NCBI GenBank assembly: GCA_036365145.1
Contig: JAEOAD010002279.1
Location: forward strand, 1,298,001 to 1,362,000
Source: Orientallactaga sibirica
Lineage: Eukaryota > Chordata > Mammalia > Rodentia > Dipodidae
Length of the DNA: 64,000 nucleotides
Direction: 5' to 3'
Shown here one piece after another: positions 43,675 through 54,407 of the stretch (the stretch's first letter is position 1; each line of letters opens with the position of its first letter). The notes under the pieces are model-generated. The model was given only the letters and a program-made list of their open reading frames with translations. It made no database searches and was not told the DNA's origin. Both the position numbers and the translations under genes were made by a program.

Positions 43675-43675
<1 letters not shown>
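43330..43675 (-). mobile_element. L1 3'-end fragment
   Basis: 'agtctagtatctgcaaatga', 'tttctgagactgacttaatt' and 'cttgtgaacggcatgatg' are antisense L1 ORF2 3'-end text. No open frame survives. Confidence 0.75.
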
Positions 43676-43676
<1 letters not shown>

Positions 43677-43723
<47 letters not shown>

Positions 43724-43822
43724 GTACTCTGGTAGGGTTTCACCTGGTCCAGGCTGACCTGGAATTAACTATGAGTCTCAGGGTGGAAATGAACCCCCGA
43801 TCCTCCTACCTCTGCCTCCCAG
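43677..43822 (-). mobile_element. B1 SINE with a T run of about 45
   Basis: The antisense B1 lacks its first part (it stops at 'ctctgcctccc') and contains deletions. The very long homopolymer is its A tail. Confidence 0.9.
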
Positions 43823-43827
43823 ATTAG

Positions 43828-44165
43828 ATTCCAGTTTGAAGAAATATCCTCAGATTCAGGAGTTTATTCAAACTTCTTGGATTTCCAGCCACCTGGCTGG
43901 AGGAGGTGTCATGGGGAGGATCATCTTAAGATCAGGCCTAAGGTGTGGTGGTAGATTTGAAATTCCAAACTAAAGATGTGCAGAGTGCCTGGAGTTTCTG
44001 AAGAGTGATGAGTGGTGGTGTGGTTTTAGGGACTTGGGCTTATGGCTTTTTCTCTCTCGGCTTGGATTTGTGAAAGCAGGCCAGCTTCTTCTGCCATTAT
44101 GGAACTTCCCCTCTATTTTCAATACATACCCCTTCCTTCATAAATGTGCCTGATCCATTTTCTTC
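43828..44165 (+). mobile_element. LTR, ERVL-MaLR-like
   Basis: Same family as 639-998 in opposite orientation: 'ccagccacctggctggagg', 'ccagcttcttctgccattat', 'ggaacttcccct' and 'ttcaata'. It lies between two L1 pieces and so interrupts the L1. Confidence 0.68.
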
Positions 44166-44330
44166 ATTCACTCCTTCGTTGGTGGACACTCAGGGGATTT
44201 CCATAACTTAACTATTGCGAATCGTGATGCAATAAACGTTGACGTACGAGTTTCTCTGGGGGAATCTTTTGGGTAAATGCCTACGGGGTTGTGGAGCTGG
44301 GTGACATGGTGGTTTCTATTCTCATTTTAA
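44166..44330 (-). mobile_element. L1 3'-end fragment, continuation
   Basis: 'cgttggtggacactcagggg', 'aactattgcgaatcgtgatg', 'caataaacgttgacgt' and 'ggggaatcttttgggtaaat' are antisense L1 3' text, in the order expected after 43675. Confidence 0.78.
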
Positions 44331-44332
44331 AA

Positions 44333-44481
44333 ATTTTATTAATTAGTTACTTGTTTGTGTGCATGGTGGGCGGTGCAGCCCAAGGTTTTCTTGCTGTTGC
44401 AAATGAATGCCCAGCCAGCTTTATGTAGTGCTAAAAGCTTTACAAGGAAGTGCCTTTAATGGCTGAGCCATCGCCCAGCCT
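44333..44481 (-). mobile_element. Old Dip-like SINE
   Basis: Diverged antisense copy: 'gttgcaaatgaatgcccagc', 'caaggaagtgcctttaatgg' and 'ctgagccatcgcccagcc'. Confidence 0.65.
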
Positions 44482-44791
44482 TTCTTTCTTTTCTGTTCCA
44501 AAGTAGATTCTGCTGTTACTCTCACACTGAATTCCAAAGTTCTGGACGTGGCAAACCAAGCCTTCAATAATTGGTATGTACGTATTACTCTGGGGTCCAC
44601 TCTAGCCACCTCAGAGAGAAATCTCTGTTGCACTTTTGTCCACAGAGTCCCCTCCTCCTATAGACTGAAATTCCAGGCTGGAATAACTTTCCCTGCTTCA
44701 GTCACCTGGTATACAGTTATTCAGCTTATCACTTCAATGTTATGACCTTAATGTCTCCATCACGATTTGCAGAGTTAGAGAGAGAGAGAGA

Positions 44792-44830
<39 letters not shown>

Positions 44831-45061
44831 CTGTCAGAGGTGATCAAGTCCCATCAGATTCTGGAGTCCAAATTTTGGCGTTTAACTAAGTCATATAAGA
44901 ACTACTGTAACCTTTTTTTGGACAGAGGAAGTTATATAAATGTGCATCTTTGCTTATTACTTTCCTATTGCTCAGAGTAGATGATAAAAGAATATCCGCT
45001 GAATTTTTTTCTTTATGCCTACACTTAATGAAAACACAAAGATATTTTACAAAGCAACAGC
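44482..45061. other. Low-copy sequence with (GA)n
   Basis: No gene recognised. A GA microsatellite lies at about 44776-44826. Confidence 0.55.
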
Positions 45062-45063
45062 CT

Positions 45064-45270
45064 GTACTGGAGAGATGGCTCAGTGGTTAAAGGTGCTTGC
45101 TTGCAAAGCCTGCCAGCCTGAGTTCAGTTCCCCAGTACCCACATAAAGCCTCAGTCACAAAGCGGCACATGAATCTGGAGTTCTTTTGCAGTGACAAGAG
45201 ACCCTGGTATGCCCATTCATTCATTCACTCATTCTCTCTCTGCTTGCAAATAAACAATTAAAAAAAAAAA
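45064..45270 (+). mobile_element. Dip-like SINE, older subfamily
   Basis: 'ggctcagtggttaaaggtgc' and 'cagttccccagtacccacat' are closer to the general B2-superfamily head. The body still has 'gcggcacatgaatctgg' and a CATT/CT tail. Confidence 0.88.
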
Positions 45271-45291
45271 ACCTTTTAAAAACACATTGGA

Positions 45292-45435
45292 GCCTGGGTA
45301 TGGTGGCGCATGCCTTTAATCCCAGGCCTTGGGAGGCAGAGGCAGGAGGATCACCATGAGTTCAAGGCCACCCTGAGATTACATAGTGAATTCCAGGTCA
45401 GCCTGAGCTAAGAATGAGACCCTATCTCGAAAAAC

Positions 45436-45468
<33 letters not shown>
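45292..45468 (+). mobile_element. B1 SINE with long A tail
   Basis: Complete B1 and an A run of about 30. TSD-like 'cattgga' on both sides. Confidence 0.95.
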
Positions 45469-45469
45469 A

Positions 45470-45802
45470 TCCGCATTGGAATATAAAAGCAATAGCAAAA
45501 CCCTACACCTTAGCTTTCAGATGTCATTTTTCTTGACATGTTTAGCATAGTGAGAGAATAGTCCTTCAAGGTTTGGTTCAGTTGAACCCAGATGATCATT
45601 AGGTCCTTGGTAGGCAGGCTGTGCACAGAGTCTATACATCATGTTTCCCTCCAGCTCAGGGCTAGGAACAGCCACAGCTTGTTGCCTCTGTTAGTTTTCA
45701 TGGGGGGTTGCCCAATTTTTATGGAGGACTCTGCCAGCCCATCAAAGTCTGCAGGCCTTGTCCACACTCTTCCCACCCGCCAAGGCCTGGGCCTAGAGTC
45801 TC
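45470..45802. other. Low-copy non-coding sequence
   Basis: No feature recognised. Confidence 0.5.
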
Positions 45803-45817
45803 AGAAATCTCTTCACG

Positions 45818-46038
45818 GGGCTGGAGAGATGGCTTAGCGGTTAAGGCGCTTGCTGGTGAAGCCAAACGATCCTGGTTCGACTCTCCAGGCCCCTCGTAAG
45901 CCAGATGCAAAAGGGGGCGCATGCATCTGGAGTTCATTTGCAGTGGCTGGATGCCCTGGTGCACCCATTCTTTCCCTCTCTCTCTCTCTCTCTTTGCCTC
46001 TTTCTCTCATATAATTAAATAAATAAAAATATTTAAAA
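45818..46038 (+). mobile_element. Dip-A SINE
   Basis: Full length. TSD agaaatctcttc.cg/gtg at 45803-45817 and 46039-46053. Confidence 0.96.
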
Positions 46039-46053
46039 AGAAATCTCTTCGTG

Positions 46054-47230
46054 ATCTTGACCAACTTGCTCGCTTGCCCGTCTGAATTTTTTAGAGCGTA
46101 GAACCATGCCTCGAGACGACTCATCTCACTTTCTAGAACTTCATAGAAGTTGGGAAGACTTGAACCAGTTTCCCCGGTTCCCACCTATGGCCTCCCCCTC
46201 ACTCCCAGGTAGAAAGAAAAACACCATCAGGTTTGAGACCTTCCTCCCACCTTGTGGGGAATTTGCCCTGATCAACAGCGCTTGCAAGATTGCATCCTGC
46301 CAATGACCTCACCAATTTTTCTTGTCTCTATGTAAATTGCTATCTTTTCAGTAGGCGCCTGACAGGCAAGTGTGCAGGGCCTCCATTTGTACAGAAGCTG
46401 TTATTAGGGAATCAGTGTAATGGGTCGTGAATTTCGTGCAGGAAGGGAGGGCTTGGGATAACTTTGTACATACATACCAGCCACGACCTACTGACTTCAC
46501 AAGGAGTGCATTAGGCTAAATATTTTTAGCCCATTGACTCTGGAGGTAATGACCATTAATGCTTCATTACATTTTCACAGAGGAGAAACACAGGCTACCA
46601 GGAAAAAAAACCAATACCCCCTCCCCCCTCCAAACCAGCCCACCACATTAGCTTCATTATCACACAGCTGGAGGGCAGGAGGGTGACCCCTAAAAAGAGC
46701 AAGGTAAACCTCCAGGAACTGCTCCCGGCCGGCCCCCTTTCCTATAGTTGCATGGCTCCAAGGGGCAATACTCGAATGGCCTCACCACTCCCTCCCACCC
46801 TGGCTTGTGAGGTATGCCTGAGAGACAGTGACCTGACGGACCTGCGTCTAAACTCGGGGTGGAAGAATTTCAGATTGACCCAATAGGCATTTTTTTGCCA
46901 CTTGGTATAGTTCTAGGATCTTCGTAAGGTCGCCAAAGTCTTCTCCCTTGTGTGTGATCTGGGCAGCAGTCTATGAAGTCTATGAATGACGTGGGGAAGC
47001 CAACTTACTTAACTGGGAGCCTACATACCCGGGGATGGGGGGCGGTTGCGTGGGTCCCAAGTGCCAGCCATTCTGGTAACCAACTTTGCCTAGGAAACAT
47101 TCATAAAGACCAGGGGGGGAGAGAGAGAGAAAGAGAGAGAGAGAGAGCCCCCTCCTGCCAAAGAATGTGGAAGCAACCAGCTCTCCCGTGCCTTTGGACA
47201 GTAAATTGGGTACGCACCAGACTCTACACA
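46054..47230. other. Low-copy sequence left of the CpG island
   Basis: This is 1.2 kb without SINEs, unusual for this window and consistent with sequence near a promoter. No gene recognised. A GA run is at about 47119-47147. Confidence 0.5.
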
Positions 47231-47243
47231 AAAATGAACTCGA

Positions 47244-47474
47244 GGGCTGGGGAAAAGGTTCAGAGGTCAAGGCGTTTGCCTATGAAGCCTAAGGACCCCG
47301 GTTCGATTCCCCAGAACCCATGTAAGCCAGCTGCACGAGGTGGCGCACGCCTCTGCAGTTCGTTTGCAGGGGCTGGAGGCCCTGGCGTGTCCATTCTCTC
47401 TTTCTCTCTGCCTCTCTCTCTCTCTCTAAAATAAATAAATAAATAAGTAAATAAATAAATAAACTATTTTCTAA
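47244..47474 (+). mobile_element. Dip-A SINE at the island edge
   Basis: Head mutated (gggctggggaaaaggttcag), otherwise full length. TSD resembling aatgaact.gg on both sides. Confidence 0.94.
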
Positions 47475-47581
47475 AAAAGAACTCTGGGATCTCGGAGGGC
47501 GCGAACGTTGGAGACTGTGAGCAGCTCCCCAAGGCAGCCCGGGCTCTGGGCCGGGTTCTCTACGCGGGGATATGGGGAAGG

Positions 47582-47851
47582 GTGTGTATGTGGGGGGGGG
47601 GGGCGGTGGAAAGAGTGTACGCCGCTGGGGCTCCACAGAGAACCGCTGCGCCCCCGCTCGCCTGTTCGAGTTCGCAGGCTCTTCCTCCAGCTCGCAGCCG
47701 CCGCTGCTGGTGGGGCTGGAGCAAGAGAGCGCACTGGCGGCGGCGCGACGCCGGGGATGCGCTGCGGCTGCGACTGCGACTGCGGCTGCCGCTGCTGGTG
47801 CTGATGCTGATGCTGTGGCTGGGGATGCGCTGCTGCTGGTGGTGGTGCTGA
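47582..47851 (+). other. Frame with a leucine-rich, signal-peptide-like stretch (not called as a gene)
   Basis: An 89-codon frame has a basic stretch and then LRLRLRLRLPLLVLMLMLWL at about residues 61-80, resembling the start of a secreted protein. It stops at 47851 before the donor at 47971, and the leucine stretch lies in the CTG-rich repeat, so the resemblance may come only from repeat composition. Confidence 0.2.
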
Positions 47852-47960
47852 TGCTGCGGCCGGGGATGCGCTGGCGATGCGCTGCTGCTGAGGCTGGTAC
47901 TGATGCTAAGGCCGGGGATGCGCTGTTGCTGGTGGTACTGATGCTGCGGCCGGGGATACG
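47753..47960. repeat. GC-rich minisatellite inside the CpG island
   Basis: Four irregular units begin 'ggggatgcgctg' and most end 'ctgatgctgcggcc', with CTG-rich interiors, at about 47753, 47820, 47860 and 47912. A partial fifth follows near 47950. Confidence 0.85.
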
Positions 47961-48660
47961 CAACGGGCAGGTGAGCGCGGGCGCGGGGCGGGGCGGGGCG
48001 AAATGGGGCGGCGCGCGGCGGGGGAGGGTTGGAGATGGGCTGGGGAGGGACGACGGGCCTCCTCCCCACGCTGTGACGCGCGCCCGTGGCGCCCGGGGAA
48101 GGATGGAGTCAGCTCGGAGCTCGCCGGGGTTTCCCCGGGCTGGAGAGCGCGAGTGAGTGAGCCCGCCCGCTTGGGCATGGGTAGAGGCGTCCTGGCCTGA
48201 GCGGATGCGGCAACGGATTAGGATGCTTTGGGACGCCCAGGTGAGGTGCGGAGATTCTTGGGGAGTCGGGAAGAGGGTGCGTCCGGAGTGAAGCGTGCGC
48301 AGGTGGCCCCCGCGGGGTTCCACGGGGGGACCGTGGAGATGACGGATGGGGATGCGTCTGTCTCTGGGGAGTTTGGCTGGAGGTGCTGCGGACCGGCAAG
48401 GATAGCACTTTTGTTTTCCCCTTCCTCTCCTTCCACTTGCTGGGAGCTGAGAGGCGACTTCGGAACACGCGCGAGCGCGCGCGCGGTCCTCTCTTCCCGA
48501 CTTGTCCACCGCAGGACTTCACAGCATCTTCCTCTCTTCCATCCCACGACCTACTCTCCAACCATCCCTTCCATCCCGAGGCCTCCTTCATCCGCTCTGG
48601 GATACCGGTCCTGCGCTCCCCATCCCCCGTCTCGCTAGTGGCGCCCCAGGCTGGACCCCT

Positions 48661-49240
48661 TCCCCTCTCCACTCAACCCCGCTCCTCACTTCTCCCACTT
48701 CCCGGCAGCGCGGTGCTCTGCCTGCATCTCTCCACAAGCCACTCATCCCAGTCTGCCGCTGGAGGCTTGCGTTTCTGGGGTTCCCCGTCCACCACCACCA
48801 CCACTCCCCCGCGCCCAGCTTTTCTTCGGGGGGGGGGGTCCTGTGTGTCCTGCCGCTAGCCCTCCTCCATTGGGTCCCCAGGTCCCAGGTCACCCTCTCG
48901 AAGGGGACAGGGGAGGGTGGAATTCCAGCTCAGTGTTTTCCTGATGGGGAAAGTTTAAATCCACCTCACCCCCGCCCCCCGCCCAGAGGTTCGGCTTAGG
49001 AAGGAGTTCTAAAAGGGGACCTCAACCTTGTCCGAAAGAAACCCGGCGAGTCCAAACGTGGCCCGGGGTGGGGTTGAGGGAGGGGGAGGTTGTGTCACAG
49101 ATGCCAGGCCACTGTATACAAAGTAAAAATTCCGAGCAGGTCCCGCGGAGTGAGATTGTGACCCCTGGTGGGAGGGTGCGGGTGCGTCTTTACGCTGCAC
49201 TTTTTGAAGGCGCCTCTCTCCCCCCCCCTTTCTAATTTAT
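48661..49240. other. GC-rich low-copy sequence right of the island core
   Basis: GC-rich, with fewer CpGs than the core. A G run at 48830-48839 and C-rich blocks near 48968. No exon could be assigned. Confidence 0.5.
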
Positions 49241-50473
49241 TTATTTATGATTAGTAGTGATTCCGAACCAAGCCAGGAGTGCCCTCCACACCCTCCCCCA
49301 TCCACCCACGCTTGCAGGGAAAGCTGCAAGCTAGCCAGTGCCACCGGGCTGCTGTGTCGCCTCCTTCCCAGACCCCTAATGCCACTGTCCGTTTCACTCC
49401 ATGCAAACCCTCCCCAACCCCCCACTGAATCACACAAGTCTTCATTGTTGGGGGTCTGCCGGGTGCTTCCGCTGGGCTGGGAGAGAGTGAAGGAATGGGG
49501 TTGGGGGTGGGGAACCGGACAGGGGGTGATAGTGGCGGTGGTGTTGTGGGGGGGAAAAGCCAGGAGATCACTGGGCGCTTGGGGCTGCGTGGAGAGCGCC
49601 GCGGCGTGGGCACCTGCGAGCTGGCATGTGTGGCGCAGACGCTGGGTGCGCGCCCGCGTGGCTTGGTGGAAGGCTTTGCATGTCGTCCGCAAGCCCCGTG
49701 GGTTTTTATTTTTATTTAGCTCCGTGAGACCACAGCACCCCACCCCACCACCCTACCTCCCCAGAGGGCCCCCGCTCCCAGAGACAGGGATGCTAGGATG
49801 CCTTCCTGGAGAGGATCCTGGCACACAGAAGTATCCGCCCTCCCTACCTCCCTTCCCGCTGGCCCCTTGGAGGCACTTTCACAATGGTGATGGTTTGGAA
49901 TGAAAAGCCTTGGGGGGGGGGAGCGGGAGGGTCCCGCCCTCCCAACACTTCCCAAACACTTCACGTGTTTTGTAAGTCATCATATATACATTAGAGGTGG
50001 CTTAGGGTTCAGAACCGCCTAATTATCCTGGTTCACGTTTGTACGTTGGGTGTGCCAATTATGGGTCTCTCCCGCTCTCTCTCTTTTTCGGAAATCTGTA
50101 AAATTATCAACCATTGTTTTCATTATCTCGGTGATGTGTGGAACCCTGAACTGCGCAGGGGAATAAGATAATAAGGACAGGTCAGATGCAGAGGCCTCCT
50201 CCCATCTCCTTCCTTCCCTGTCCTGACCAGGCTGGGGGACTCTTTTGGGGTTCTGGAGTTCTGGGGGACGGAGGTGTGGGAGGGGGCACTTCTGAGAAGG
50301 GAATCAAAAAGAGTCTTGTGACTTCCCATTGAGAAAGGCTACCCTGATCAAAGCCCTATGAAAGTCAGCTTCTGAAGCAATCAGAAATTGTGTCTACTGC
50401 GTTCTTGATCGAAACCCGAGCATTCAAATGGAGTATTGAAGAACTCTCAGAAATGGCTTTTGAAGGCCATTGT

Positions 50474-50477
<4 letters not shown>
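49241..50477. other. Low-copy sequence, no gene recognised
   Basis: SINE-free. A minor CpG-rich patch lies at 49575-49690. The AT-rich part 49960-50140 contains no repeat I recognise. Frames of up to 218 codons (49247-49903) show only composition-biased text. Confidence 0.5.

Positions 50478-50478
<1 letters not shown>

Positions 50479-50515
<37 letters not shown>
50479..50515. repeat. (CA)n microsatellite
   Basis: About 18 CA units. Confidence 0.97.
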
Positions 50516-50517
<2 letters not shown>

Positions 50518-51184
50518 CCTTCTAAAAAGGTTCAGGAAGTTCAAGATGCTGTGCTTTGAAAGGGACTCCCTTTGTAACTATTTGGCAAAGCCATCGGGTC
50601 TGTAGAGATGAGAAAAGTGGGGGGAAGGGGGGAGAGACAAGGTGGGAAGCAGCAAAAAGCTGTTTGCTACAATCTTGGGACCTTGCCTGGCTCCAGTGGG
50701 GACGTGATACTGTGATCTTGGCAATGAAATGGGGTCCTGAAAGCGCATCTAGAAGATGATTTTGTAGTAAGTTTTTTTTTGGGGGGGGGATGGTTTGCTT
50801 AAGGTCTGAATAGGCATATCTGAAACATTTAATCATATTCATTGTACTGAACAATAAAATCTGAATAAAAATTACTTCTAGTTACAGCTCCCTGTCGCAA
50901 GCTGTTTCACAGTATGTCTCATTTGCAAGAGATACCATTGTGTGAGGCTGCACGGGAGATTCTATCACTGACTGCTCATTTTCTCCTCCGAGAGCCACCG
51001 GAGCTCTTGCCTCTGTCCCCTTTGCCCCCCGCCCCCATCCCCAGCCCCATCCCCAGTCATTATTTTTTTTTTTAAATGGGTGGCTATTTGGCTAGTACAT
51101 GATCAGACTCATCAAAATATTGCACTTGGTGAATTCCTAAGGCTTGGAGCCACGCTACAGGCCATTTTGATCATTGACTCAAGT
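50516..51184. other. Low-copy non-coding sequence
   Basis: No gene or SINE recognised. A T/G homopolymer step is at about 50771-50788. Confidence 0.5.
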
Positions 51185-51196
51185 CAAACACTTTTT

Positions 51197-51352
51197 GTTT
51201 GTTTGTTTTGTTTTTCGAGGTAGGATTTCACTCTAGCCCAGGCTGATCTGGAAGTCACTGTTTATTCTCAGGGTGGTCTCGAACTCACGGCGATCCTCCT
51301 ACCTCTGCCTCCCAAGTACCGGGATTAAAGGTGTGCGCCACCGCGCCCGGCA
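51197..51352 (-). mobile_element. B1 SINE
   Basis: Complete antisense B1, joined directly to a Dip on its right. Confidence 0.95.
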
Positions 51353-51549
51353 CATTCAAATATATTTTATTTGAGAGAGAGAAAGAGGCAGAGAGAGAAT
51401 GGGCACACCAGGGCCTCCAGCCACTGCAAAGGAACTCCAGACGCATGCGCCCCCTTGTGGACCTGGCTTATGTCGGTCCTGAAGAATTGAACCGGACTCC
51501 TTAGGCTTTGCAGGCAAATGCCTTAACCACTAAGCCATTTCTCCAGCCC
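51353..51549 (-). mobile_element. Dip-A SINE
   Basis: Antisense Dip with almost no tail before the B1. The target match caaacact lies at 51185 and 51550, outside both elements. Confidence 0.94.
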
Positions 51550-51704
51550 CAAACACTGGTTTTTGATGGGATTTAATGCAGTAAGCAAACCAAGGAGGTG
51601 AGACAGCACTGAAAACCAGCACACATCAGAGGGTGTGTTGTCAGGAACTTCAAATGTCATTTAGCCCTTAGTAAAGTTTACCTCACTTGCTGATCTAGTG
51701 GAAA

Positions 51705-51818
51705 ACTAAATCACCCGCTCAGAGTCAAGTTCGCATCATCTCATCTGTAGAGCAGGCCCTACCTTGTGGGTCTTTGAGCAATTTCAGGTGGAAAATCCTC
51801 TCTTTGAGTGCTTTAGCA
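51705..51818 (+). mobile_element. MIR element
   Basis: 'agagtcaagttcgcatcatc', 'tcatctgtagagcaggcc', 'ctaccttgtgggtctttgag' and 'gctttagcacatagtaa' follow the MIR core to 3' end. Confidence 0.7.
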
Positions 51819-51830
51819 CATAGTAATATT

Positions 51831-52062
51831 TCTTTTAAAAAATTAAGTTTTCATTTTTTATTTTTCTTTATTTATTAGAGGCATAAGGGGGAGGGAGAGA
51901 GAGAAGTTGCAGGGGAGGGAATGGATGCACCATGGCCGCCAGCCGCTGCAAATGAACTCCAGACGCATGCGCCACCTTGTGCATCTGGCTTACTGGGGAA
52001 TCGAACCCGGGTCCTTAGACTTCACAGGCAAGCGCCTTAACTGCGAAAACATCTTTCCAGCC
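51831..52062 (-). mobile_element. Dip-A SINE
   Basis: Antisense, diverged GA part. TSD resembling catagtaatatt at 51819-51830 and 52063-52075. Confidence 0.93.
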
Positions 52063-52075
52063 CCATAGTAGTAGT

Positions 52076-53242
52076 TCAAGAAAATGGTACTTTTCAGTTG
52101 TAGGCAGCATGGAGTTTGAGTAAGGAAAGAGGATGCCACTTGAAATTGGAAGCCAGGATGAGACCCAGACACAACCCCACCTTTGTGATGCTTGGCAAGT
52201 CACCTCTCATACTAATAAAAATGAGAACCACTCTGTAGTGTATTTAGTAAGCATTTGGGTACCCTTCCAAGCACTTGAAGCAATGGAGGAAGCTTCCAGA
52301 ACACAGTTCTTCCCACCTGCTCTCCTCTAAGTCTTCATCGTTGACACACCTGGGAAGTTGATTCCTTCATTCTCATGATTGTTTCATTTATGGAGACCTG
52401 GGCATAGAGCGATCTGGTCACTGACCCAAGAGATTAAAAAGAGATTCACCAAGCAAATACAGGAACCAGAATGTACATCCACCCAGTCGGGTCCCAGGAT
52501 CCCTCCCCCCCACAGACATCAGCTATGGGTCATGCTTCTTCTAAAAGAGGGGACTGAGTCCATCTACTTCTAGGCTAGTTGTAAACCTTAATGAGGCATA
52601 ATGGAATGGTTAGGTTTTCCTTAAAAGCAAGCTCCAGATTTTATATGCTATTGACACACTGGGGACATTGTGTTATGGGCCATTGGGGTTGATGGTGACA
52701 TTGTGTACACTTGTGACACCCTCTGCCAAGAGCTGCCTGGTAATAGGTCAGCTCTACCTAGTCTATGAAAATATTTGTTGGTAATAAATAGGTAATTAGT
52801 AAACAATTGATCAAGCAATTAATTTGTAGTGCCAAGGCTGCACTGTCTGCTGTTGGTTGGTGACTAGTTGTGGCAAACATATGCTCAGACTTAGAGAAGA
52901 ACAGTGTTCTGGAAGCTTCCTCCATTGCTTGGCTACAGCCTTCAGCTCCCTCAGCTCTACAGGCTGTGTGGCTTCCACCTGCTCAGGCGCCCTCTCTGTT
53001 CTTTTGATTTCTAGTGACACAGCAGTAACTGCCTCCTGAGTCTGTTAGCAGTCAGCACAAAGTGGCTTTGAACAGTTGCAGTAGCATGTCGTATAGAATG
53101 TTAAGTGTAAATTGTCCTTCAGCTGAGATTTTTTTTTAAAAAATCCTTCTTCTTGATAATAAAAATGCACTCTTTTTTTGTGCTTGTGCCAGTTTTGCTA
53201 ACCAGAGGTTAGAAGGAAGAGGTGTGTTTCAGTTTGAGATTT
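52076..53242. other. Low-copy sequence, no gene recognised
   Basis: This is 1.2 kb without SINEs. A possible MIR piece (gcttggcaagtcacctctca) is at about 52130-52240. No domain was recognised in the short frames. Confidence 0.5.
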
Positions 53243-53256
53243 CAGGTGAACACTTT

Positions 53257-53287
53257 TTGTTCTTCTTTTTTTTTTCTTTTTCTTTTT

Positions 53288-53333
<46 letters not shown>

Positions 53334-53517
53334 ATGGGCACACCAGCAGTCTCAGCTGCTGAATGAAATCCAGATGCATGCACCCCCTTGTGGTCAAGTG
53401 CGGCATTGCGCCCTTGCGTCACTTTTTGTGTCTGGCTAAATGTGGGACCTGGAGATTGGAACCGGGTTCTTAAGCTTAGCAGGCAGGCGCCTTAACCGCT
53501 AAGCCATCTCTCCAGCC
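53257..53517 (-). mobile_element. Dip-B SINE with (CA)n in place of the GA run
   Basis: Antisense Dip-B. TSD caggt.aacacttt at 53243-53256 and 53518-53531. Confidence 0.95.
53289..53330. repeat. (CA)n microsatellite in a Dip
   Basis: About 21 CA units sit exactly where other copies carry GA repeats. Confidence 0.96.
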
Positions 53518-53680
53518 CAGGTAAACACTTTCTTTTGCACTGTTTCATTTGAAACACTGCCTTGAACACTTCCACTGTGTGAAAAGGAGAAAGTGAACAT
53601 CATGCTAAAATACCCGTCCATTGTCCCTTCTGTGCTTATTTTGAGAAAAACATAGAATGGTTGATGGATTGTCTGGCTTG

Positions 53681-53888
53681 TTTTTAAAAAATATTTTAAA
53701 TATTTTCTTTTTATTTATTTGAGAGAGAGAGAGAATGAATGGGCACACCAGAACCTCCAGCCACTGCAAACGGATTCCAGACACATGCGCCACCTTGTGC
53801 ATCTGGCTTACGTGGGTCCTGGGGAATCGAACCTGGGTCCTTTGTCTTTGCAAGCAAGTGCCTTACCCACTAAGCCATCTCTGCAGCC
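53681..53888 (-). mobile_element. Dip-A SINE
   Basis: Antisense full-length copy ending 'gccatctctgcagccc'. Confidence 0.94.
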
Positions 53889-53909
53889 CATTGATTGAAT
53901 TCTTGAGGT

Positions 53910-54045
53910 GCATTTGTTAACCTTCCCAGTTCACAGACTGAGAGAGGGGTCAGGTTGAGGGAGGCACATGACTGTGTGAGAGAGAGGCCCTGTTGTAGCC
54001 CTGGACACTGGTCCAAGGACTCTTGATCCAGTGCTCCTACTACTA
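53910..54045 (-). mobile_element. MIR fragment
   Basis: 'ttcacagactgagagagggg', 'gaggcacatgactgtgtgag' and 'tgatccagtgctcctactac' match antisense MIR order. Confidence 0.58.
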
Positions 54046-54375
54046 TGCCAAATTTTGCCTTCTATGCCCAGATAGAGAAGTGGCTTGAAAATATAAATAA
54101 AACTTGGCAGGGGAGAGTGTTGTCAGGCTAAGCGCATGAGCCAGCCAGGCATTCTGTACTGAGAAAAGAGTGTCAGTAGAAAATGTACATTTATATCCAC
54201 GAACACCAGCGGTATGCTCCATCCATGAATGCATGTCAGGATACGAACTCTTGTAAACACAAAATGGAACAGAGCAACCCATTATGAATCTTTTGAGCAT
54301 TTTCCTGAGCTTGGAGAGCAAGCGTTCGTTTCCTGTCCCGTGACGTTCTCATTCTCTTTTGGTTCAGGGATCATA

Positions 54376-54407
<32 letters not shown>

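Larger units (their letters stand above)
47480..48660. promoter_or_regulatory. CpG island, probable promoter region
   Basis: CpG dinucleotides, rare elsewhere in the window, are dense here. Overlapping Sp1-type boxes (gggcggggcggggcg) lie at about 47986-48000, and a CG-repeat stretch (cgcgcgagcgcgcgcgcg) at about 48468-48486. CAG|GTGAGC at 47970/47971 and CAG|GTGAGG at 48240/48241 are good + strand splice-donor matches, so transcription to the right is plausible. GC-rich sequence continues to about 49200. I see no TATA box and cannot name the gene; a lncRNA is equally possible. Frames of up to 406 codons here reflect the low stop-codon frequency of GC-rich DNA. Confidence 0.75.

Noticed and set aside
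47289..48509. 406-codon minus-strand open frame through the CpG island
   Set aside because: It is biased Ala/Pro/Ser/Arg text from GC-rich sequence, crosses the minisatellite and ends inside a Dip SINE. No domain.
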